From NCBI RefSeq assembly GCF_003201975.1, contig NZ_QJJQ01000005.1, positions 1 through 64,000 on the forward strand: a stretch of 64,000 nt of DNA, written 5' to 3'. Position 1 is the stretch's first letter. Every line of letters starts with the position of its first letter. The position numbers were made by a program, and so were the translations under genes. This document shows, one piece after another, positions 29,558-41,221 of the stretch. Origin of the DNA: Pseudogracilibacillus auburnensis. Its GTDB lineage: Bacteria; Bacillota; Bacilli; Bacillales; Amphibacillaceae. The notes under the pieces are model-generated. The model ran no database searches, was not told the DNA's origin, and saw only the letters and a program-made list of their open reading frames with translations.

Positions 29558-29670
29558 AAACTATCGGAAATTATACAAAAAAGCCAGGTTGTTTAATGAC
29601 CAAAAGGCATGTTTTCCATGCCAGTTGTATCACTAATTCAATAGGATGAAAAAAGTCAACATTCCATGTT

Positions 29671-29807
29671 TGTGTGGAATCCGAATTCACGAAGACTCCA
29701 GCGGGAAAAGCAACAGCCGAAAATCCATTTCAAATGTTTTGAATAAAACGTTTGAAATTAGTTGAGGCGTTGCCCGCGGAAAGCGAAGTCGATTCGGATG
29801 GAACACA
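29671..29807. repeat. Hairpin-arm interspersed element, copy G
   Basis: TGTGTnnnATCCGAAT (29671-29686) and ATTCGGATnnnACACA (29792-29807) pair at 13 of 16 positions. The body has GAAGACTCCAGCGGGAAAAG and TGCCCGCGGAAAGCGAAG, and an inner hairpin TTTCAAATGTTTT/AAAACGTTTGAAA where other copies have GAGGCTTATCAGCC. Confidence 0.82.
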
Positions 29808-30197
29808 TGTACACAAACCTTGGGGACTTTTTCAGCCGTCTCAAAAGCGCGTGTCTGAAGACCCCACAGCGGTGGTCTTTCCGCGAGGCAGATTAAGTAC
29901 GCGACGTCCTGTCGCAACACCTGCACTAGCACGTCCTGTGCGTCGGAGGCTGATGCCGTGCCCGAGGAAAGCAGTGATCCGTAGCGGAAAATAACCTAAC
30001 AGTTACTGCATAGTTTATGGATTATATGAAATAAGATTATTTGGCGGGAGAAGAATTCGCAGTTCCAATCTTTTGGAATACGGTTTATTATCCCAGGGTT
30101 GTCAAGAATATCAAAAGGATCATAACTTAATCAAACGATCTGTTTGAACTCGTTTTATGGCAAATGTTGAGTTATTAATTTCATCAAGCGAATCAAT

Positions 30198-30410
30198 TTC
30201 CTATGACAAAGAACAAAAGCGCAAGCGCTCGTTTAGCGACGTACAAATTGGAGAGCTTCTGACGAGATAAAGGAAACATGCCCCTTCATAGGGGTATGCC
30301 AACTCATGCGCCAAAGCCCGATTTTAGTCGGCCTCCCTTAAAACTTGAACCGATGTTGACTTATCATAGGAGGAAGCTTGAAATTTGCTACAGCTTTTGC
30401 GCTTAAGCTA
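30198..30410. repeat. GACAAAGAACAAAAGCGCAAGCGC-type repeat (second family)
   Basis: This begins AAGAACAAAAGCGCAAGCGC and ends CTACAGCTTTTGCGCTTAAG, so its ends are partly complementary (AAGCGC/GCGCTT). It contains the string GAGCTTCTGACGAGATAAAG. A degenerate relative lies at 2010-2130. No reading frame of note. Confidence 0.6.
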
Positions 30411-30475
30411 GACGCGACTAATGGTGCAAATAAACTGATCCACAATTATATTTAAATATAATTCCCTAGACAATA

Positions 30476-30503
30476 AAAAACAGGCATGATCTCTGCCTGA
30501 TTT
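30476..30503 (-). terminator. Terminator of rpmE
   Basis: On the minus strand CAGGCA-GAGATCA-TGCCTG is followed by six T residues, about 85 bp after the rpmE stop. Confidence 0.88.
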
Positions 30504-30587
30504 CATTAAAAAAATATCCATTTTTAAAACGGTCATTCTCGCTTTTCTTTGTCTAGCCGAACTCCCAGTGACTAACGTACTTCCTTA

Positions 30588-30833
30588 TTACTTCATATTG
30601 TATTTCTTCTTGAAGCGGTCTACGCGTCCACCAACTCGGTCTGCTTTCTGTTTTCCAGTATAAAATGGATGTGTATCTGAACTAATTTCAACACGAATGA
30701 CTGGATACGTGTTTCCATCTTCCCATTCCATTGTTTCTTCAGATGTCCTAGTTGAACCACTTAAAAATTTATAGTTTGACCCTGTATCAAGGAAAATTAC
30801 CTTTTGATAAGTAGGATGAATTTCTTTTTTCAT
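30588..30833 (-). CDS. rpmE2: Ribosomal protein L31, type B (zinc-free form)
   Basis: Large-subunit protein of the L31 family. The sequence ([20 protein letters not shown], then [20 protein letters not shown]) lacks the CxxC zinc ligands of type A and has the type B insertion. In B. subtilis the gene next to rho encodes the zinc-binding type A form, while type B (ytiA) is elsewhere and used under zinc starvation. Start set at the ATG at 30833 after AGAGGTGG, giving 80 residues. Whether a type A copy exists elsewhere cannot be seen. Confidence 0.93.
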   Translation of the reverse strand: MKKEIHPTYQKVIFLDTGSNYKFLSGSTRTSEETMEWEDGNTYPVIRVEISSDTHPFYTGKQKADRVGGRVDRFKKKYNMK

Positions 30834-30964
30834 GTCTTCCACCTCTTTTACCCAAATATTAATAAAATTACGATTATAAGTTTAACCTTATCTAACCTCA
30901 CATCTTGATATTATAACAGTTCAAAGTCATAAATGCAACAATTAATATGACATTTACGAACCGA

Positions 30965-32245
30965 TTAACGTTGGACTCGTTTGTTCTTTAACTCCTCATC
31001 GACCGATTGGAAAAATTCCTCGTTGTTTTTAGTCGACTTCAGTCTTCTTAAGAAACGTTCTGTAAAGTCATGCGAATCTTGCATCGTTTTTCGAATGAGC
31101 CACATTTTCTCTAAATGATCTTTAGAAACGAGTAATTCTTCTTTTCTCGTTCCCGAACGTAAAATGTCGATTGAAGGGAAGATGCGTCGCTCAGCTAAAC
31201 TACGATCTAGATGTAACTCCATATTCCCTGTACCTTTAAACTCTTCATAAATAACATCATCCATTCTCGAACCTGTATCAACTAATGCAGTAGCTAAAAT
31301 GGTTAAGCTTCCACCTTCTTCAATGTTCCTAGCTGCTCCAAAAAAGCGTTTTGGACGATGGAATGCCGCAGGGTCAATCCCTCCAGATAGTGTTCGTCCA
31401 CTTGGCGGAATGACTAAATTGTATGCACGAGCAAGACGTGTAATACTATCCATTAAAACGATCACATCACGTTTATGTTCCACTAAACGCATCGCTCTTT
31501 CTAACACGAGTTCTGACACTTTGATATGGCTCTCAGGAACTTCATCAAAAGTAGAGCTAACGACATCAACATCAGGATGTACCGAGCGCTCAATATCTGT
31601 AACTTCTTCAGGTCTTTCATCTACAAGTAAGATAATGAGTTTTGATTCTGGATGATTAGCAGAAATGCTGTTAGCGATTTCTTTTAACAACATTGTTTTC
31701 CCAGCTTTTGGCGGGGCGACTATTAGACCACGTTGTCCAAAGCCAACCGGTGTCATTAAATCAATAATTCTTGTTGATAAATTATGTGAATCTTTCTCGA
31801 GTTTCATACATCGGTCAGGATATAAGGCTGTTAATGCAGGGAAGTGAACCCTTTCTTTTGCCGTTTCAGGATCATCCCCATTAACAGCATCAACATGGAG
31901 AAGACCATAATAACGCTCATTTTCTTTCGGGGGGCGAACTTTACCAGAAACTTTATCACCATTTCTTAAGTCAAACCGGCGAATTTGGGAGGCTGAAATA
32001 TATATGTCTTCTGCACTCGGGGAGTAATTGATAGGTCGTAAAAAACCAAACCCTTCTGAAGGTATAACTTCTAATATTCCATCCATAAATAAATATCCAT
32101 CTTTTTCCGCTTGCGCTTTTAAAATGGCAAAAATTAATTCTTTTTTCGTTAGTTTCGCATAATAAGATACTTTATATTCTCTTGCTAAAGCATAAATTTC
32201 CTTTAGCGTTAAATCCTCTAAATGAGAAATTGTAATTTCGGACAC
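30965..32245 (-). CDS. rho: Transcription termination factor Rho
   Basis: Hexameric RNA helicase that ends transcription at unstructured sites. Domains in order: an N-terminal helical Rho_N domain (LEDLTLKEIYALAREYKVSY), a cold-shock-like RNA-binding domain (GFGFLRP near residue 67, DIYISASQIRRFDLRNGD), and the RecA-like ATPase. The P-loop is APPKAGKTMLL near residue 176, Walker B is VIVLMDSITRLARAYN near residue 262, and the Q/R loops are near GRTLSGGIDPAA. It is similar throughout to B. subtilis Rho. The start is GTG at 32245. Confidence 0.97.
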   Translation of the reverse strand: MSEITISHLEDLTLKEIYALAREYKVSYYAKLTKKELIFAILKAQAEKDGYLFMDGILEVIPSEGFGFLRPINYSPSAEDIYISASQIRRFDLRNGDKVSGKVRPPKENERYYGLLHVDAVNGDDPETAKERVHFPALTALYPDRCMKLEKDSHNLSTRIIDLMTPVGFGQRGLIVAPPKAGKTMLLKEIANSISANHPESKLIILLVDERPEEVTDIERSVHPDVDVVSSTFDEVPESHIKVSELVLERAMRLVEHKRDVIVLMDSITRLARAYNLVIPPSGRTLSGGIDPAAFHRPKRFFGAARNIEEGGSLTILATALVDTGSRMDDVIYEEFKGTGNMELHLDRSLAERRIFPSIDILRSGTRKEELLVSKDHLEKMWLIRKTMQDSHDFTERFLRRLKSTKNNEEFFQSVDEELKNKRVQR

Positions 32246-33099
32246 TTCATCACCACACCTATTCTTTTCATTTTATCAATCAATATCGTTAATGTGATTT
32301 TCTTTAAGAAACAACATGTCATTTTTTTCATAGTCTTTTACATAATTTGATAGGTTCATTTGATTGAATCTAGAGAGATATTCATAAAACTATTAGACTG
32401 ATGTAATGCTCACGTTAAAAAGCTTCAAATCCAAAGCCAAAAATTGCATGGTCTTAGTAACTTATGAATTTGGCCAAGTTCCTACTCATTGGTTTATTCG
32501 AAAATTTGCCCTACCACCATGAGTTGCACTTACGATGCACAATGTTTAATCAGACAATTAATCACAATCGCAAAGGGTTTCGATGGGACGAGCAAATGTG
32601 CGGTCCCAAAAGCTTTTGGTGGGACGAGTAATCATAGTCCCAGGAAGTTGTGCTTTTAACTAGTGAGCAGTAAGAAGATATAAAACTTACTTGCCTGGCA
32701 AAAAAGAGGAGTCGAATGGGAGATTTATTATGTGCTCTTTTCTCTTCAATATTGTCAAAGTGACTAGTTATTATTCATAACTACTTACATTAAAAATATT
32801 TAGTAGATTAATCATACATGTTTATCGTCTTATATTCAACCCTACTTTTGTCATAAAATTAGAAAACTTAGCTTGTCACCAAGCCTTTAATGGCAAAAGC
32901 CTTCATAGTAATGATAACGTACAATGTTTATTGGGACGAACGAATGCGTAGTCCCGGGACGCACTAGTGTCAATGACGTTCCAAACGCTTTTCGATGGGA
33001 CAAGTGTAAGCATATTCTCAGGAAGTAGCGCTTTTAGCCAATGAGCAGAAAGATAGTTTTATACATTCTTATCTGCCAAGAAAATCCAAAAACATTTTT
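32246..33099. repeat. Repeat-filled gap between glpX and rho (two TTAGAAAACTT-type copies)
   Basis: Two related stretches are visible. One at about 32430-32700 has GGGACGAGTAATCATAGTCC, GTGAGCAGTAAGAAG. The other is 32859-33075: TTAGAAAACTTAGC, CAATGTTTATTGGGACGA, AGCGCTTTTAGCCAATGAGC and CATTCTTATCTGCC. They share block order with copies at 13661, 37215, 39231 and 41588. No gene is present. Confidence 0.65.
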
Positions 33100-34068
33100 T
33101 TATGATTCCATCACAAGATTTGGCTTTTTCTTTAAGCTATGTTGTCCATCAATAAAGCGAATGGTTCCACTTTTTGCACGCATAACGACTGTTTGCGTTT
33201 TAGCTCTTTGGCCTTTAAATTGAACTCCTTTTAACAGTTCACCATCTGTTACACCTGTCGCTGCGAAAATAGCATCATTTCCAGCACAAAAATCATCCAT
33301 ATAAAAAACTTTGTTCATATTTTCAATCCCCATTTTTTTACACCGAACGATCTCTTTTTCATTTGAAGGGATTAGTTTTCCTTGTATTTCTCCACCTAGA
33401 CATTTTAAGGCAACTGCAGATATTACCCCTTCCGGTGCACCACCGATACCAAATAAAATATCAACTCCTGTTTCATCAAAAGCGGTGTTCATCGCTCCAG
33501 CAACATCCCCGTCCTGAATTAGTTTAATTCTTGCTCCTGCTTCACGTATCTCATGAATGAGCGCTTCATGTCTAGGACGATTTAACACAACTGCAACAAC
33601 ATCTTCCACATCTTTATTCTTCGCTTTAGCTACTGCAATTAAATTATCAGCAGTTGATGCATTAATATCAATTTTCCCAACCGATTCTGGCCCAACTGCA
33701 ATTTTCTGCATATACATATCTGGAGCATGTAATAAGTTACCACCATCTGCAATAGCAATAACAGATAATGCATTCCAAGAACCACGAGCGACGATATTAG
33801 TCCCTTCTAATGGGTCAACCGCAACATCAACTAAGGGGCCTGAACCGGTTCCAAGTTTTTCTCCAATATAAAGCATTGGTGCCTCATCCATCTCACCTTC
33901 ACCAATTACAACTGTTCCTCGCATCGGAATCGTATCAAAAACCGTACGCATCGCAGTTGTTGCTGCGTCATCTGCTTCGTTCTTCAATCCTCTTCCCATC
34001 CATCTTGCTGATGATAGTGCTGCCGCCTCTGTCACACGAACTAATTCCATTGTTAAACTTCTTTCCAT
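33100..34068 (-). CDS. glpX: Fructose-1,6-bisphosphatase class II
   Basis: Mn-dependent gluconeogenic phosphatase. Metal and substrate motifs are [18 protein letters not shown] near residue 55, [12 protein letters not shown] near residue 80 and [20 protein letters not shown] near residue 160. The [21 protein letters not shown] block near residue 205 is typical of GlpX. Length is 322. It lies in the conserved rho-glpX-murA order, minus strand. A Mn-dependent FBPase next to class II aldolase and transaldolase genes makes a small carbon-metabolism block. Confidence 0.97.
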   Translation of the reverse strand: MERSLTMELVRVTEAAALSSARWMGRGLKNEADDAATTAMRTVFDTIPMRGTVVIGEGEMDEAPMLYIGEKLGTGSGPLVDVAVDPLEGTNIVARGSWNALSVIAIADGGNLLHAPDMYMQKIAVGPESVGKIDINASTADNLIAVAKAKNKDVEDVVAVVLNRPRHEALIHEIREAGARIKLIQDGDVAGAMNTAFDETGVDILFGIGGAPEGVISAVALKCLGGEIQGKLIPSNEKEIVRCKKMGIENMNKVFYMDDFCAGNDAIFAATGVTDGELLKGVQFKGQRAKTQTVVMRAKSGTIRFIDGQHSLKKKPNLVMES

Positions 34069-34112
34069 TCATGACATCTCCTCTTAAGATTGGCTTTTTC
34101 AAGTTTACAAGT

Positions 34113-35405
34113 TCATATCTTTGTATCTAGTTGCTTTACCTCTTCATCACTCATTGTCTCTCGGCGAATGCGCGCACCTAAGTTCACTAGCTTTTCCGTC
34201 ATATTTTCATATCCGCGCTCTATGTGCTCAACTCCCGTTATTTCAGTCATACCATTTGCCATTAGTCCTGCAATAACAAGCGAAGCACCAGCCCTTAGAT
34301 CAGAGGCTTTAACTAACGCACCTTCTAGTTGAATAGGTCCTGAAATAATTGCGGAACCACCTTCTACCTTTATTTTAGCATTCATTCTCCTTAATTCGTC
34401 GATATGTTTAAGGCGAGCAGCATAAATTGTATCTGTTACAACACTAGTCCCTTCCGCTTTTGTTAATAACGAAGTGAAAGGTTGTTGTAGGTCGGTTGGG
34501 AATCCCGGATATACTAATGTTTTTATGTCGACGCTTTGTAAATTTTTTTTCGTTGTAATTAACAATTGTTCATCACTTTGTTCAATTGACACACCCATTT
34601 CTCGCAATTTTGCAAGTAGGGATTCTAAATGTTCTGGGATAACATTGTCGATAATTACTTCTTTTCCTTGAGCAGCCGCGGCAATGACGTATGTTCCTGC
34701 TTCAATTCGATCTGGGATAATCGTATGTCGACAACCGTTAAGGTTTTTTACTCCTTCAATCCGAATAATATCTGTGCCTACCCCTTTAATCTTTGCACCC
34801 ATATTTGTAAGAAGAGTAGCGACATCAATAATCTCGGGTTCTTTAGCTGCGTTCTCAATCGTTGTTTTTCCTTCTGCAAGGACAGCAGCCAACATAATAT
34901 TAATCGTAGCACCGACACTCACGACATCTAAATAAATTCGTGCACCTTTTAACTCTTCAGCATGTAAATAAATAGCACCTTTTTCATTTGTCACCTTTGC
35001 ACCTAACGCTTCAAAGCCTTTAATGTGTTGGTCAATCGGGCGCGGACCTAAATAACAGCCGCCAGGTAAGCCAATTGCAGCCCGTTTAAATTTCCCTAAC
35101 ATCGCCCCCATAAAGTAATAAGATGCGCGTAATTTCTTTACCTTTCCATTGGGAATCGGTATAGAGACGATTGATGATGGATCAATATGTACTTTTTGAT
35201 TTGAATCTCTAACTATTTTTGCACCGATGTCTTCTAAAATTGAATTTAATGTATTAACATCTGATATGTTAGGAAGACCATCAATCGTCACAGTTGAATC
35301 AGCTAAAATAGCTGCTGGAAGCAATGCGACTGCACTATTTTTCGCACCATTTACTCGAACAGTGCCTTGTAAGAGATGTCCACCTTCAACTATTATTTTC
35401 TCCAT
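34113..35405 (-). CDS. murA: UDP-N-acetylglucosamine 1-carboxyvinyltransferase
   Basis: First committed step of peptidoglycan synthesis, transfer of enolpyruvate to UDP-GlcNAc. The UDP-sugar lysine is in [14 protein letters not shown] near residue 22. The catalytic cysteine, target of fosfomycin, lies in [16 protein letters not shown] near residue 117. The position between glpX and transaldolase corresponds to murAB of B. subtilis, the second paralogue, so another murA near the atp genes is expected but not seen. Length is 430 with ribosome site AGAGGG. Confidence 0.97.
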   Translation of the reverse strand: MEKIIVEGGHLLQGTVRVNGAKNSAVALLPAAILADSTVTIDGLPNISDVNTLNSILEDIGAKIVRDSNQKVHIDPSSIVSIPIPNGKVKKLRASYYFMGAMLGKFKRAAIGLPGGCYLGPRPIDQHIKGFEALGAKVTNEKGAIYLHAEELKGARIYLDVVSVGATINIMLAAVLAEGKTTIENAAKEPEIIDVATLLTNMGAKIKGVGTDIIRIEGVKNLNGCRHTIIPDRIEAGTYVIAAAAQGKEVIIDNVIPEHLESLLAKLREMGVSIEQSDEQLLITTKKNLQSVDIKTLVYPGFPTDLQQPFTSLLTKAEGTSVVTDTIYAARLKHIDELRRMNAKIKVEGGSAIISGPIQLEGALVKASDLRAGASLVIAGLMANGMTEITGVEHIERGYENMTEKLVNLGARIRRETMSDEEVKQLDTKI

Positions 35406-35542
35406 TTATAACCCTCTCTTTACATAAAACAACCTATGATCGACTTATTACCTAATCCACAACATTGGTTCATTGGCTTTAAAGCAACTTTTCATGTGCA
35501 AGAAAAGACCAATTCGTTCAGAAACAAATAGTTATGCACTAA

Positions 35543-36190
35543 TTATAGATCCTTCACTTTGTTCCAGTCAGATAAAAATTGTTCAATTCCTTTATCTGTT
35601 AGTGGATGTTTCACTAATTGTGCTAATACTTTATAAGGGATTGTTGCAATATGTGCACCATTTAAAGCAGCATCTGTCACATGTAGTGGATGCCTGATCG
35701 AAGCAGCAATAATTTGTGATTTGATATCAAATTGGTCAAAAATTTGTGAAATAGTAGCGATCAATTCCATACCATTATGACCAATATCATCTAGACGACC
35801 TAAGAATGGAGAAACATATGTCGCTCCAGCTCTCGCAGCTAATAGTGCTTGGTTTGGATTAAAGATTAATGTAACATTTGTTTCAATATTCAGGTCACTT
35901 AATACTTTGACAGCTTTTAGACCTTCCAATGTCATTGGAATTTTGACCGTTATATTAGGAGCAATCGCCGCCAATTCTTTTCCTTCTTTAATCATGCCTT
36001 CTGCGTCTTCTGAGATTACTTCTGCACTAACAGATGTCGATACTTCTTGTGTAATTTCGCGTAAGCGTTCATGAAAAGATACACCTTCTTTTGCAACCAG
36101 AGTAGGATTGGTTGTCACACCAGCTAAAACACCTAATTCGTTTGCTGCACGTATTTCGTCAATATTTGCAGTATCAATAAAAAATTTCAC
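35543..36190 (-). CDS. tal: Small transaldolase / fructose-6-phosphate aldolase family
   Basis: Class I aldolase of the short transaldolase (TalC/FSA) group. It starts [13 protein letters not shown] and has the Schiff-base lysine in [16 protein letters not shown] near residue 85. The C-terminal motif [20 protein letters not shown] is characteristic. The group includes true transaldolases (as in B. subtilis at this locus) and fructose-6-phosphate aldolases; the sequence alone does not settle which. Start is GTG at 36190. Length is 215. Confidence 0.93.
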   Translation of the reverse strand: MKFFIDTANIDEIRAANELGVLAGVTTNPTLVAKEGVSFHERLREITQEVSTSVSAEVISEDAEGMIKEGKELAAIAPNITVKIPMTLEGLKAVKVLSDLNIETNVTLIFNPNQALLAARAGATYVSPFLGRLDDIGHNGMELIATISQIFDQFDIKSQIIAASIRHPLHVTDAALNGAHIATIPYKVLAQLVKHPLTDKGIEQFLSDWNKVKDL

Positions 36191-36265
36191 GTTTATTTGC
36201 TCCCCTCATTATTTATCTTCCTGATTTATTACTTTTAGAAAGTTCGCTATACCAATTCATTTATT

Positions 36266-37129
36266 TTATGCCTTTTGCGATGAACCAAATTCACGCATTT
36301 TACCGATAACTGTTTCTTTAATTGCTTCTTTTCCAGGTCCCATATATTTACGAGGGTCATATACTTCCGTATCATCTGCTAATATTTCACGGATTTTTTT
36401 CGTTTGCATTATTTGATTTTCTGTATTCACGTTAATTTTTGCCGTTCCAAGTGAAATCGCACGTTGGATATCTTTTAGCGGAATTCCTGTTCCTCCATGC
36501 AATACGAGTGGTACACCTGTTAATTTCATTACTTCTTCCATCCGATCAAATCCTAAATTTGGCTCTCCTTTGTATGGACCGTGAACAGAGCCAAGTGCAG
36601 GTGCAAAACAATCAACATTCGTCTCTCTTACTAACTCGTCACATTCAGTTGGAATAGCATACATCGCTTCTGCATCATCCACGATTAGATCATCTTCTTG
36701 CCCACCAATTCGACCAAGTTCTGCCTCAACGGAAATACCGTGAATATGTGCTAACTCTACCACTTTTTTAGTAAGAGCAATATTCTCCTCTAGCGGCAAG
36801 TGAGACCCATCAATCATCACAGATGTAAAACCTGCATGAATGGCTTCAGCACATTTCTCAAAACTTGACCCATGGTCTAAATGAATCGCAACAGGTACAG
36901 TTGTTCCGCTCTCTTCCATAAGTGCTTCTACCATTGCAACGACGACTTTAAATCCACCCATATATCTTGCTGCACCTTCTGAAACACCAAGAATAACTGG
37001 CGAGTTTTCTTCCTCGGCCGCCTCTAAAATAGCTTGTGCATACTCTAAGTTATTTACATTGAATTGACCTACTGCATATTGTTCCTCTTTTGCGATCTGA
37101 AGCATTTCCCTCATCGATACTAATGGCAT
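36266..37129 (-). CDS. fba: Fructose-bisphosphate aldolase class II
   Basis: Zinc-dependent glycolytic aldolase. Zinc and catalytic residues lie in [12 protein letters not shown] near residue 82, [10 protein letters not shown] near residue 137, and the histidine in [10 protein letters not shown] and VLHGGTGIP near residues 178 and 208. Start set at 37129, 8 bp after AAGGAGA, giving [10 protein letters not shown]; the frame extends 3 codons upstream. Length is 287. In B. subtilis spo0F lies immediately upstream; here it is not present, see findings. Confidence 0.97.
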   Translation of the reverse strand: MPLVSMREMLQIAKEEQYAVGQFNVNNLEYAQAILEAAEEENSPVILGVSEGAARYMGGFKVVVAMVEALMEESGTTVPVAIHLDHGSSFEKCAEAIHAGFTSVMIDGSHLPLEENIALTKKVVELAHIHGISVEAELGRIGGQEDDLIVDDAEAMYAIPTECDELVRETNVDCFAPALGSVHGPYKGEPNLGFDRMEEVMKLTGVPLVLHGGTGIPLKDIQRAISLGTAKINVNTENQIMQTKKIREILADDTEVYDPRKYMGPGKEAIKETVIGKMREFGSSQKA

Positions 37130-37214
37130 CAAAAACATCTCCTTCTAAAATTATCATGTTTAATTAGCATATCAAAGTCCATTATACAATATATAGTTGT
37201 AACTTGTTGAATGA

Positions 37215-37485
37215 TTAGAACACTTGGCATTTGGTAAAGAGAACACACCGATTGTCGAGCCGTCAAGGCGGTGACTAGGTGATGCTTGAGCTTATGTAAA
37301 TAAGTGTTTCACTTAATTGCATAAGCTTTTTCCGCGAATGCCTTAGTTACGTTTACAACATAGGACGTGCTAGTACTGGCTCCCGCGACAAATGTTTTGA
37401 TGCGACGAACGAACGTGAAAGTTTCAGGACATAGCACTCTTAGTTACTAAGCAGTAAGAAAGTATTGATCCTTTCTTATCTGCTG
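37215..37485. repeat. TTAGAAAACTT-type repeat in the fba-pyrG gap
   Basis: Starts TTAGAACACTTGGCATTTGG, has GATGCTTGAGCTTATG in the first half, GCGAATGCCTTAGTTACGTT in the middle and ends AAGCAGTAAGAAAG...CTTTCTTATCTGC. The rest of the 430-bp gap holds no gene. This is the position of spo0F in related genomes. Confidence 0.7.
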
Positions 37486-37572
37486 AAATTCACCAAATTG
37501 CTTAGTCAAAGAATAAGTAATATATTCCTTATTTACAAGATATGTTGTGTTCTAAAAAAAGATTAATCCACT

Positions 37573-39201
<1,629 letters not shown>

Positions 39202-39230
39202 CTATCATTTTCATGCAGTATATTAGGAAA

Positions 39231-39560
39231 ACTTGGCGTTCGCTAAGGAAAACACGCCGACTGGCAAGCCGTTGCAGAGATGACTAAGGCGATGCCTGAG
39301 CTTATCAGACTGGAACACGTATTTTTACAAAGAGAAATCCGAACAATGATGGTTGTATCTAACCACCCACTTCGGAAATACACTTCGCACATCCTACCTA
39401 AGGCCGCTGGTGAGTCTCCGATGCACAATGTTTATTACGACGAGTAATCGCAGTCGCAAAGCTTTTCGATGGGATGAGCATTTAACGTAGTCCTAAGACA
39501 TGCTAGTGTTGGCGTAAGTCACATGGACGTACCCGTTTCTAGCCGACTAGGAGTCGTGTA
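39231..39560. repeat. Nested repeats upstream of pyrG
   Basis: The TTAGGAAAACTTGGCGTTCG start, the GATGCCTGAGCTTATCAGAC block (as at 37.27 kb), the ATGTTTATTACGACGAGTAA block and a fragment of hairpin-element body (AAGGCCGCTGGTGAGTCTCC) follow one another. They fill most of the gap between pyrG and sodA. Confidence 0.6.
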
Positions 39561-39707
39561 TCTCCCCTCCGCTAAAGCAGTTTTTCGTTCGTCTTTAGAT
39601 GTGATCATTCTAGTTAAGTACCAGTCCTCTAATCCTATAATCGCGAAAGCCTTCGATTGCACTTTTGTAGGAAGGAAGTAGTATACTTTCTTTCCCACAA
39701 ATAATAA

Positions 39708-39738
39708 ATGCGTTTCCCAACTTTTAGGGGAAACGCAT
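39708..39738. terminator. Perfect 11-bp hairpin between pyrG and sodA
   Basis: ATGCGTTTCCC (39708-39718) and GGGAAACGCAT (39728-39738) are perfectly complementary. On the minus strand it is followed by a weak TTTATTATTT tract, so it may be a terminator for transcription from the rpoE side or a leader hairpin of a pyrG transcript. Confidence 0.45.
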
Positions 39739-39871
39739 CTGCTTGTTAAAAATAATCTTGTATAGCCCACTAAAAATTTTACTCATTATATATAAAAATG
39801 TCAAGATTTCATCATTGTATTTTGTTTGGATTATTTTCCCCAAAAACAATATGTTTCTTTCATAAAAAAAG

Positions 39872-39900
39872 TTGACTTAAGGAAAGAAATAGGTTATGTT
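39872..39900 (+). promoter_or_regulatory. Promoter of sodA
   Basis: TTGACT (39872-39877) and TATGTT (39895-39900) are separated by 17 bp, a sigmaA-type spacing, about 45 bp before the sodA start. Confidence 0.65.
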
Positions 39901-39946
39901 GTATTTGTGCAACATTTTTAATAATAGCAAAAGGTGGTGATAATAT

Positions 39947-40567
39947 ATGTCCTTTTTCACACTTCCGGACCTACCATATGATCTTGAAGCTTTAGAACCT
40001 TTCATCGATGCCCGTACTTTAGAGGTCCACCATGGTGGTCATCATGCTACATATGTCAAAAATTTGAACGATGCTTTAGAAGGTTATGACCAATTACAAG
40101 ATAAATCATTGGAATACTTATTAAGTAATTTGGATACTTTACCAGAAAAAATTCAAACTGCAGTAAGAAATAATGGCGGGGGACATTTTGGGCATAGTCT
40201 GTTTTGGGAAGTAATGACTCCTAACGGTGGTGGTGAACCTACAGCTGATATTGCAAAAGCAATTGATAAATATTTTAAAACGTTCGATAACTTTCAAGAT
40301 CAGTTATCGAAGGCGGCAATTTCAAGATTTGGTAGTGGCTACGGTTGGCTCGTTATCGATGATAACGAAGATTTGTCCATTATAAGTACGGCTAATCAGG
40401 ATATGCCATTTGAAGTTGGGAAAAAACCGCTACTCGTTATCGACGTTTGGGAACATGCGTATTATTTAAAATATCAAAATCGCAGACCTGAATTCGTAAC
40501 GAATTGGTGGAAAACAGTAAATTGGGATAAAGTAAATGAACTGTATAATGATGCAATGAGGAATTGA
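39947..40567 (+). CDS. sodA: Superoxide dismutase, Mn/Fe family
   Basis: Converts superoxide to hydrogen peroxide and oxygen. All four metal ligands are visible: His in LEVHHGGHHATYV near residue 27, His in NNGGGHFGHSLFW near residue 83, and Asp/His in VIDVWEHAYYLKY near residues 165-170. The family string SRFGSGYGWLV is present. The usual QDSP of Mn forms reads QDMPFE here, so metal preference is left open. It is a single gene with its own promoter, ribosome site AAGGTGG and terminator, on the opposite strand to its neighbours. It interrupts the normal rpoE-pyrG adjacency. Confidence 0.96.
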   Translation: MSFFTLPDLPYDLEALEPFIDARTLEVHHGGHHATYVKNLNDALEGYDQLQDKSLEYLLSNLDTLPEKIQTAVRNNGGGHFGHSLFWEVMTPNGGGEPTADIAKAIDKYFKTFDNFQDQLSKAAISRFGSGYGWLVIDDNEDLSIISTANQDMPFEVGKKPLLVIDVWEHAYYLKYQNRRPEFVTNWWKTVNWDKVNELYNDAMRN

Positions 40568-40597
40568 TTTGGTGATTCAGGTAATTCAAACTTTAAC

Positions 40598-40630
40598 CTC
40601 TCAGGGTGGTAGCTGAGAGGTTCTTTTTAA
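40598..40630. terminator. Bidirectional terminator, sodA and rpoE
   Basis: AACCTCTCAG and CTGAGAGGTT form a perfect 10-bp stem around GGTGGTAG and are followed by CTTTTTT on the plus strand. On the minus strand the stem lies after rpoE and may end that transcript too. Confidence 0.9.
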
Positions 40631-40660
40631 TTCGTTGTGTTATTGACACATTTTTACCTT

Positions 40661-41077
40661 TTATTCATCCTCTACACTATAATCTAAATCATCATAATCT
40701 TCATATAGTGCATCTTCATCTTCTTCCTCTTCTAAAGCTTCATCCTCAAGTTCCTCGTCTAAATATTCTTCTTCCTCTAAATCTCTTTTACGTGATTCAG
40801 CTAATGCTTTTTCACTCGTTTGATCAACTGGGTACCATCTTTTTAATCCCCATACGTTTGAACCTAAAGTGGTAAAACGCCCGTCTACATTCAGATCCGT
40901 ATAGAAACGGGATAATAAATCATCTCTTTGTGCTTGAGTAAAATCTTTCAAATCTGCTACTTTATGAAATAGGTCTATAAAGTTCATTTCCTTTTTTTCA
41001 TCTGCCAAAACGATATTTGCTAGCTCAATCATCGACATTTTTTGAATTTGTTCATCACTGTATTTTTTTAATGCCAT
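40661..41077 (-). CDS. rpoE: RNA polymerase delta subunit
   Basis: Firmicutes-specific RNA polymerase subunit that increases recycling and promoter selectivity. The N-terminal HARE-HTH domain covers about residues 1-90 (YSDEQIQKMSMIELANIVL, then DLNVDGRFTTLGSNVWGLKRWYP). The C-terminal 40 residues are almost entirely Asp/Glu with Tyr, the disordered acidic tail. At 138 residues it is somewhat shorter than the B. subtilis protein. Start could be the ATG at 41077 or the GTG just before it; AAAGGAAG lies upstream of both. Confidence 0.95.
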   Translation of the reverse strand: MALKKYSDEQIQKMSMIELANIVLADEKKEMNFIDLFHKVADLKDFTQAQRDDLLSRFYTDLNVDGRFTTLGSNVWGLKRWYPVDQTSEKALAESRKRDLEEEEYLDEELEDEALEEEEDEDALYEDYDDLDYSVEDE

Positions 41078-41221
41078 CACAATGCACTTCCTTTTCCAAT
41101 AATATTAAAAATGATATAAAGAAGACTTGGTTCAGTAGCGAAGTTTAGATTCCATCTGAACTTTAGTCACGCTTACTTACGATTTAGTAAAAAGACCAAT
41201 TAGTTTCAAAGTTTCGCAATA

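Larger units (their letters stand above)
29050..30180. repeat. Composite TIR-bounded element, copy 2
   Basis: The left end is ATTAACTCAACTTTCGCA (29052-29069). The right end has GTTGAGTTA (30166-30174) as its inverted partner, in a decayed GCAAATGTTGAGTTATTAAT. The first 180 bp and last 170 bp match composite copies 1 and 3. The interior holds several hairpin elements (29271, 29497, 29679 and a further one to about 29990). The small reading frames in it are GC-rich repeat translations, not genes. Confidence 0.8.

Noticed and set aside
29687-29994. Overlapping reading frames of about 80 residues on both strands
   Set aside because: They lie wholly within GC-rich repeat bodies, lack ribosome sites and have low-complexity, repeat-derived translations.
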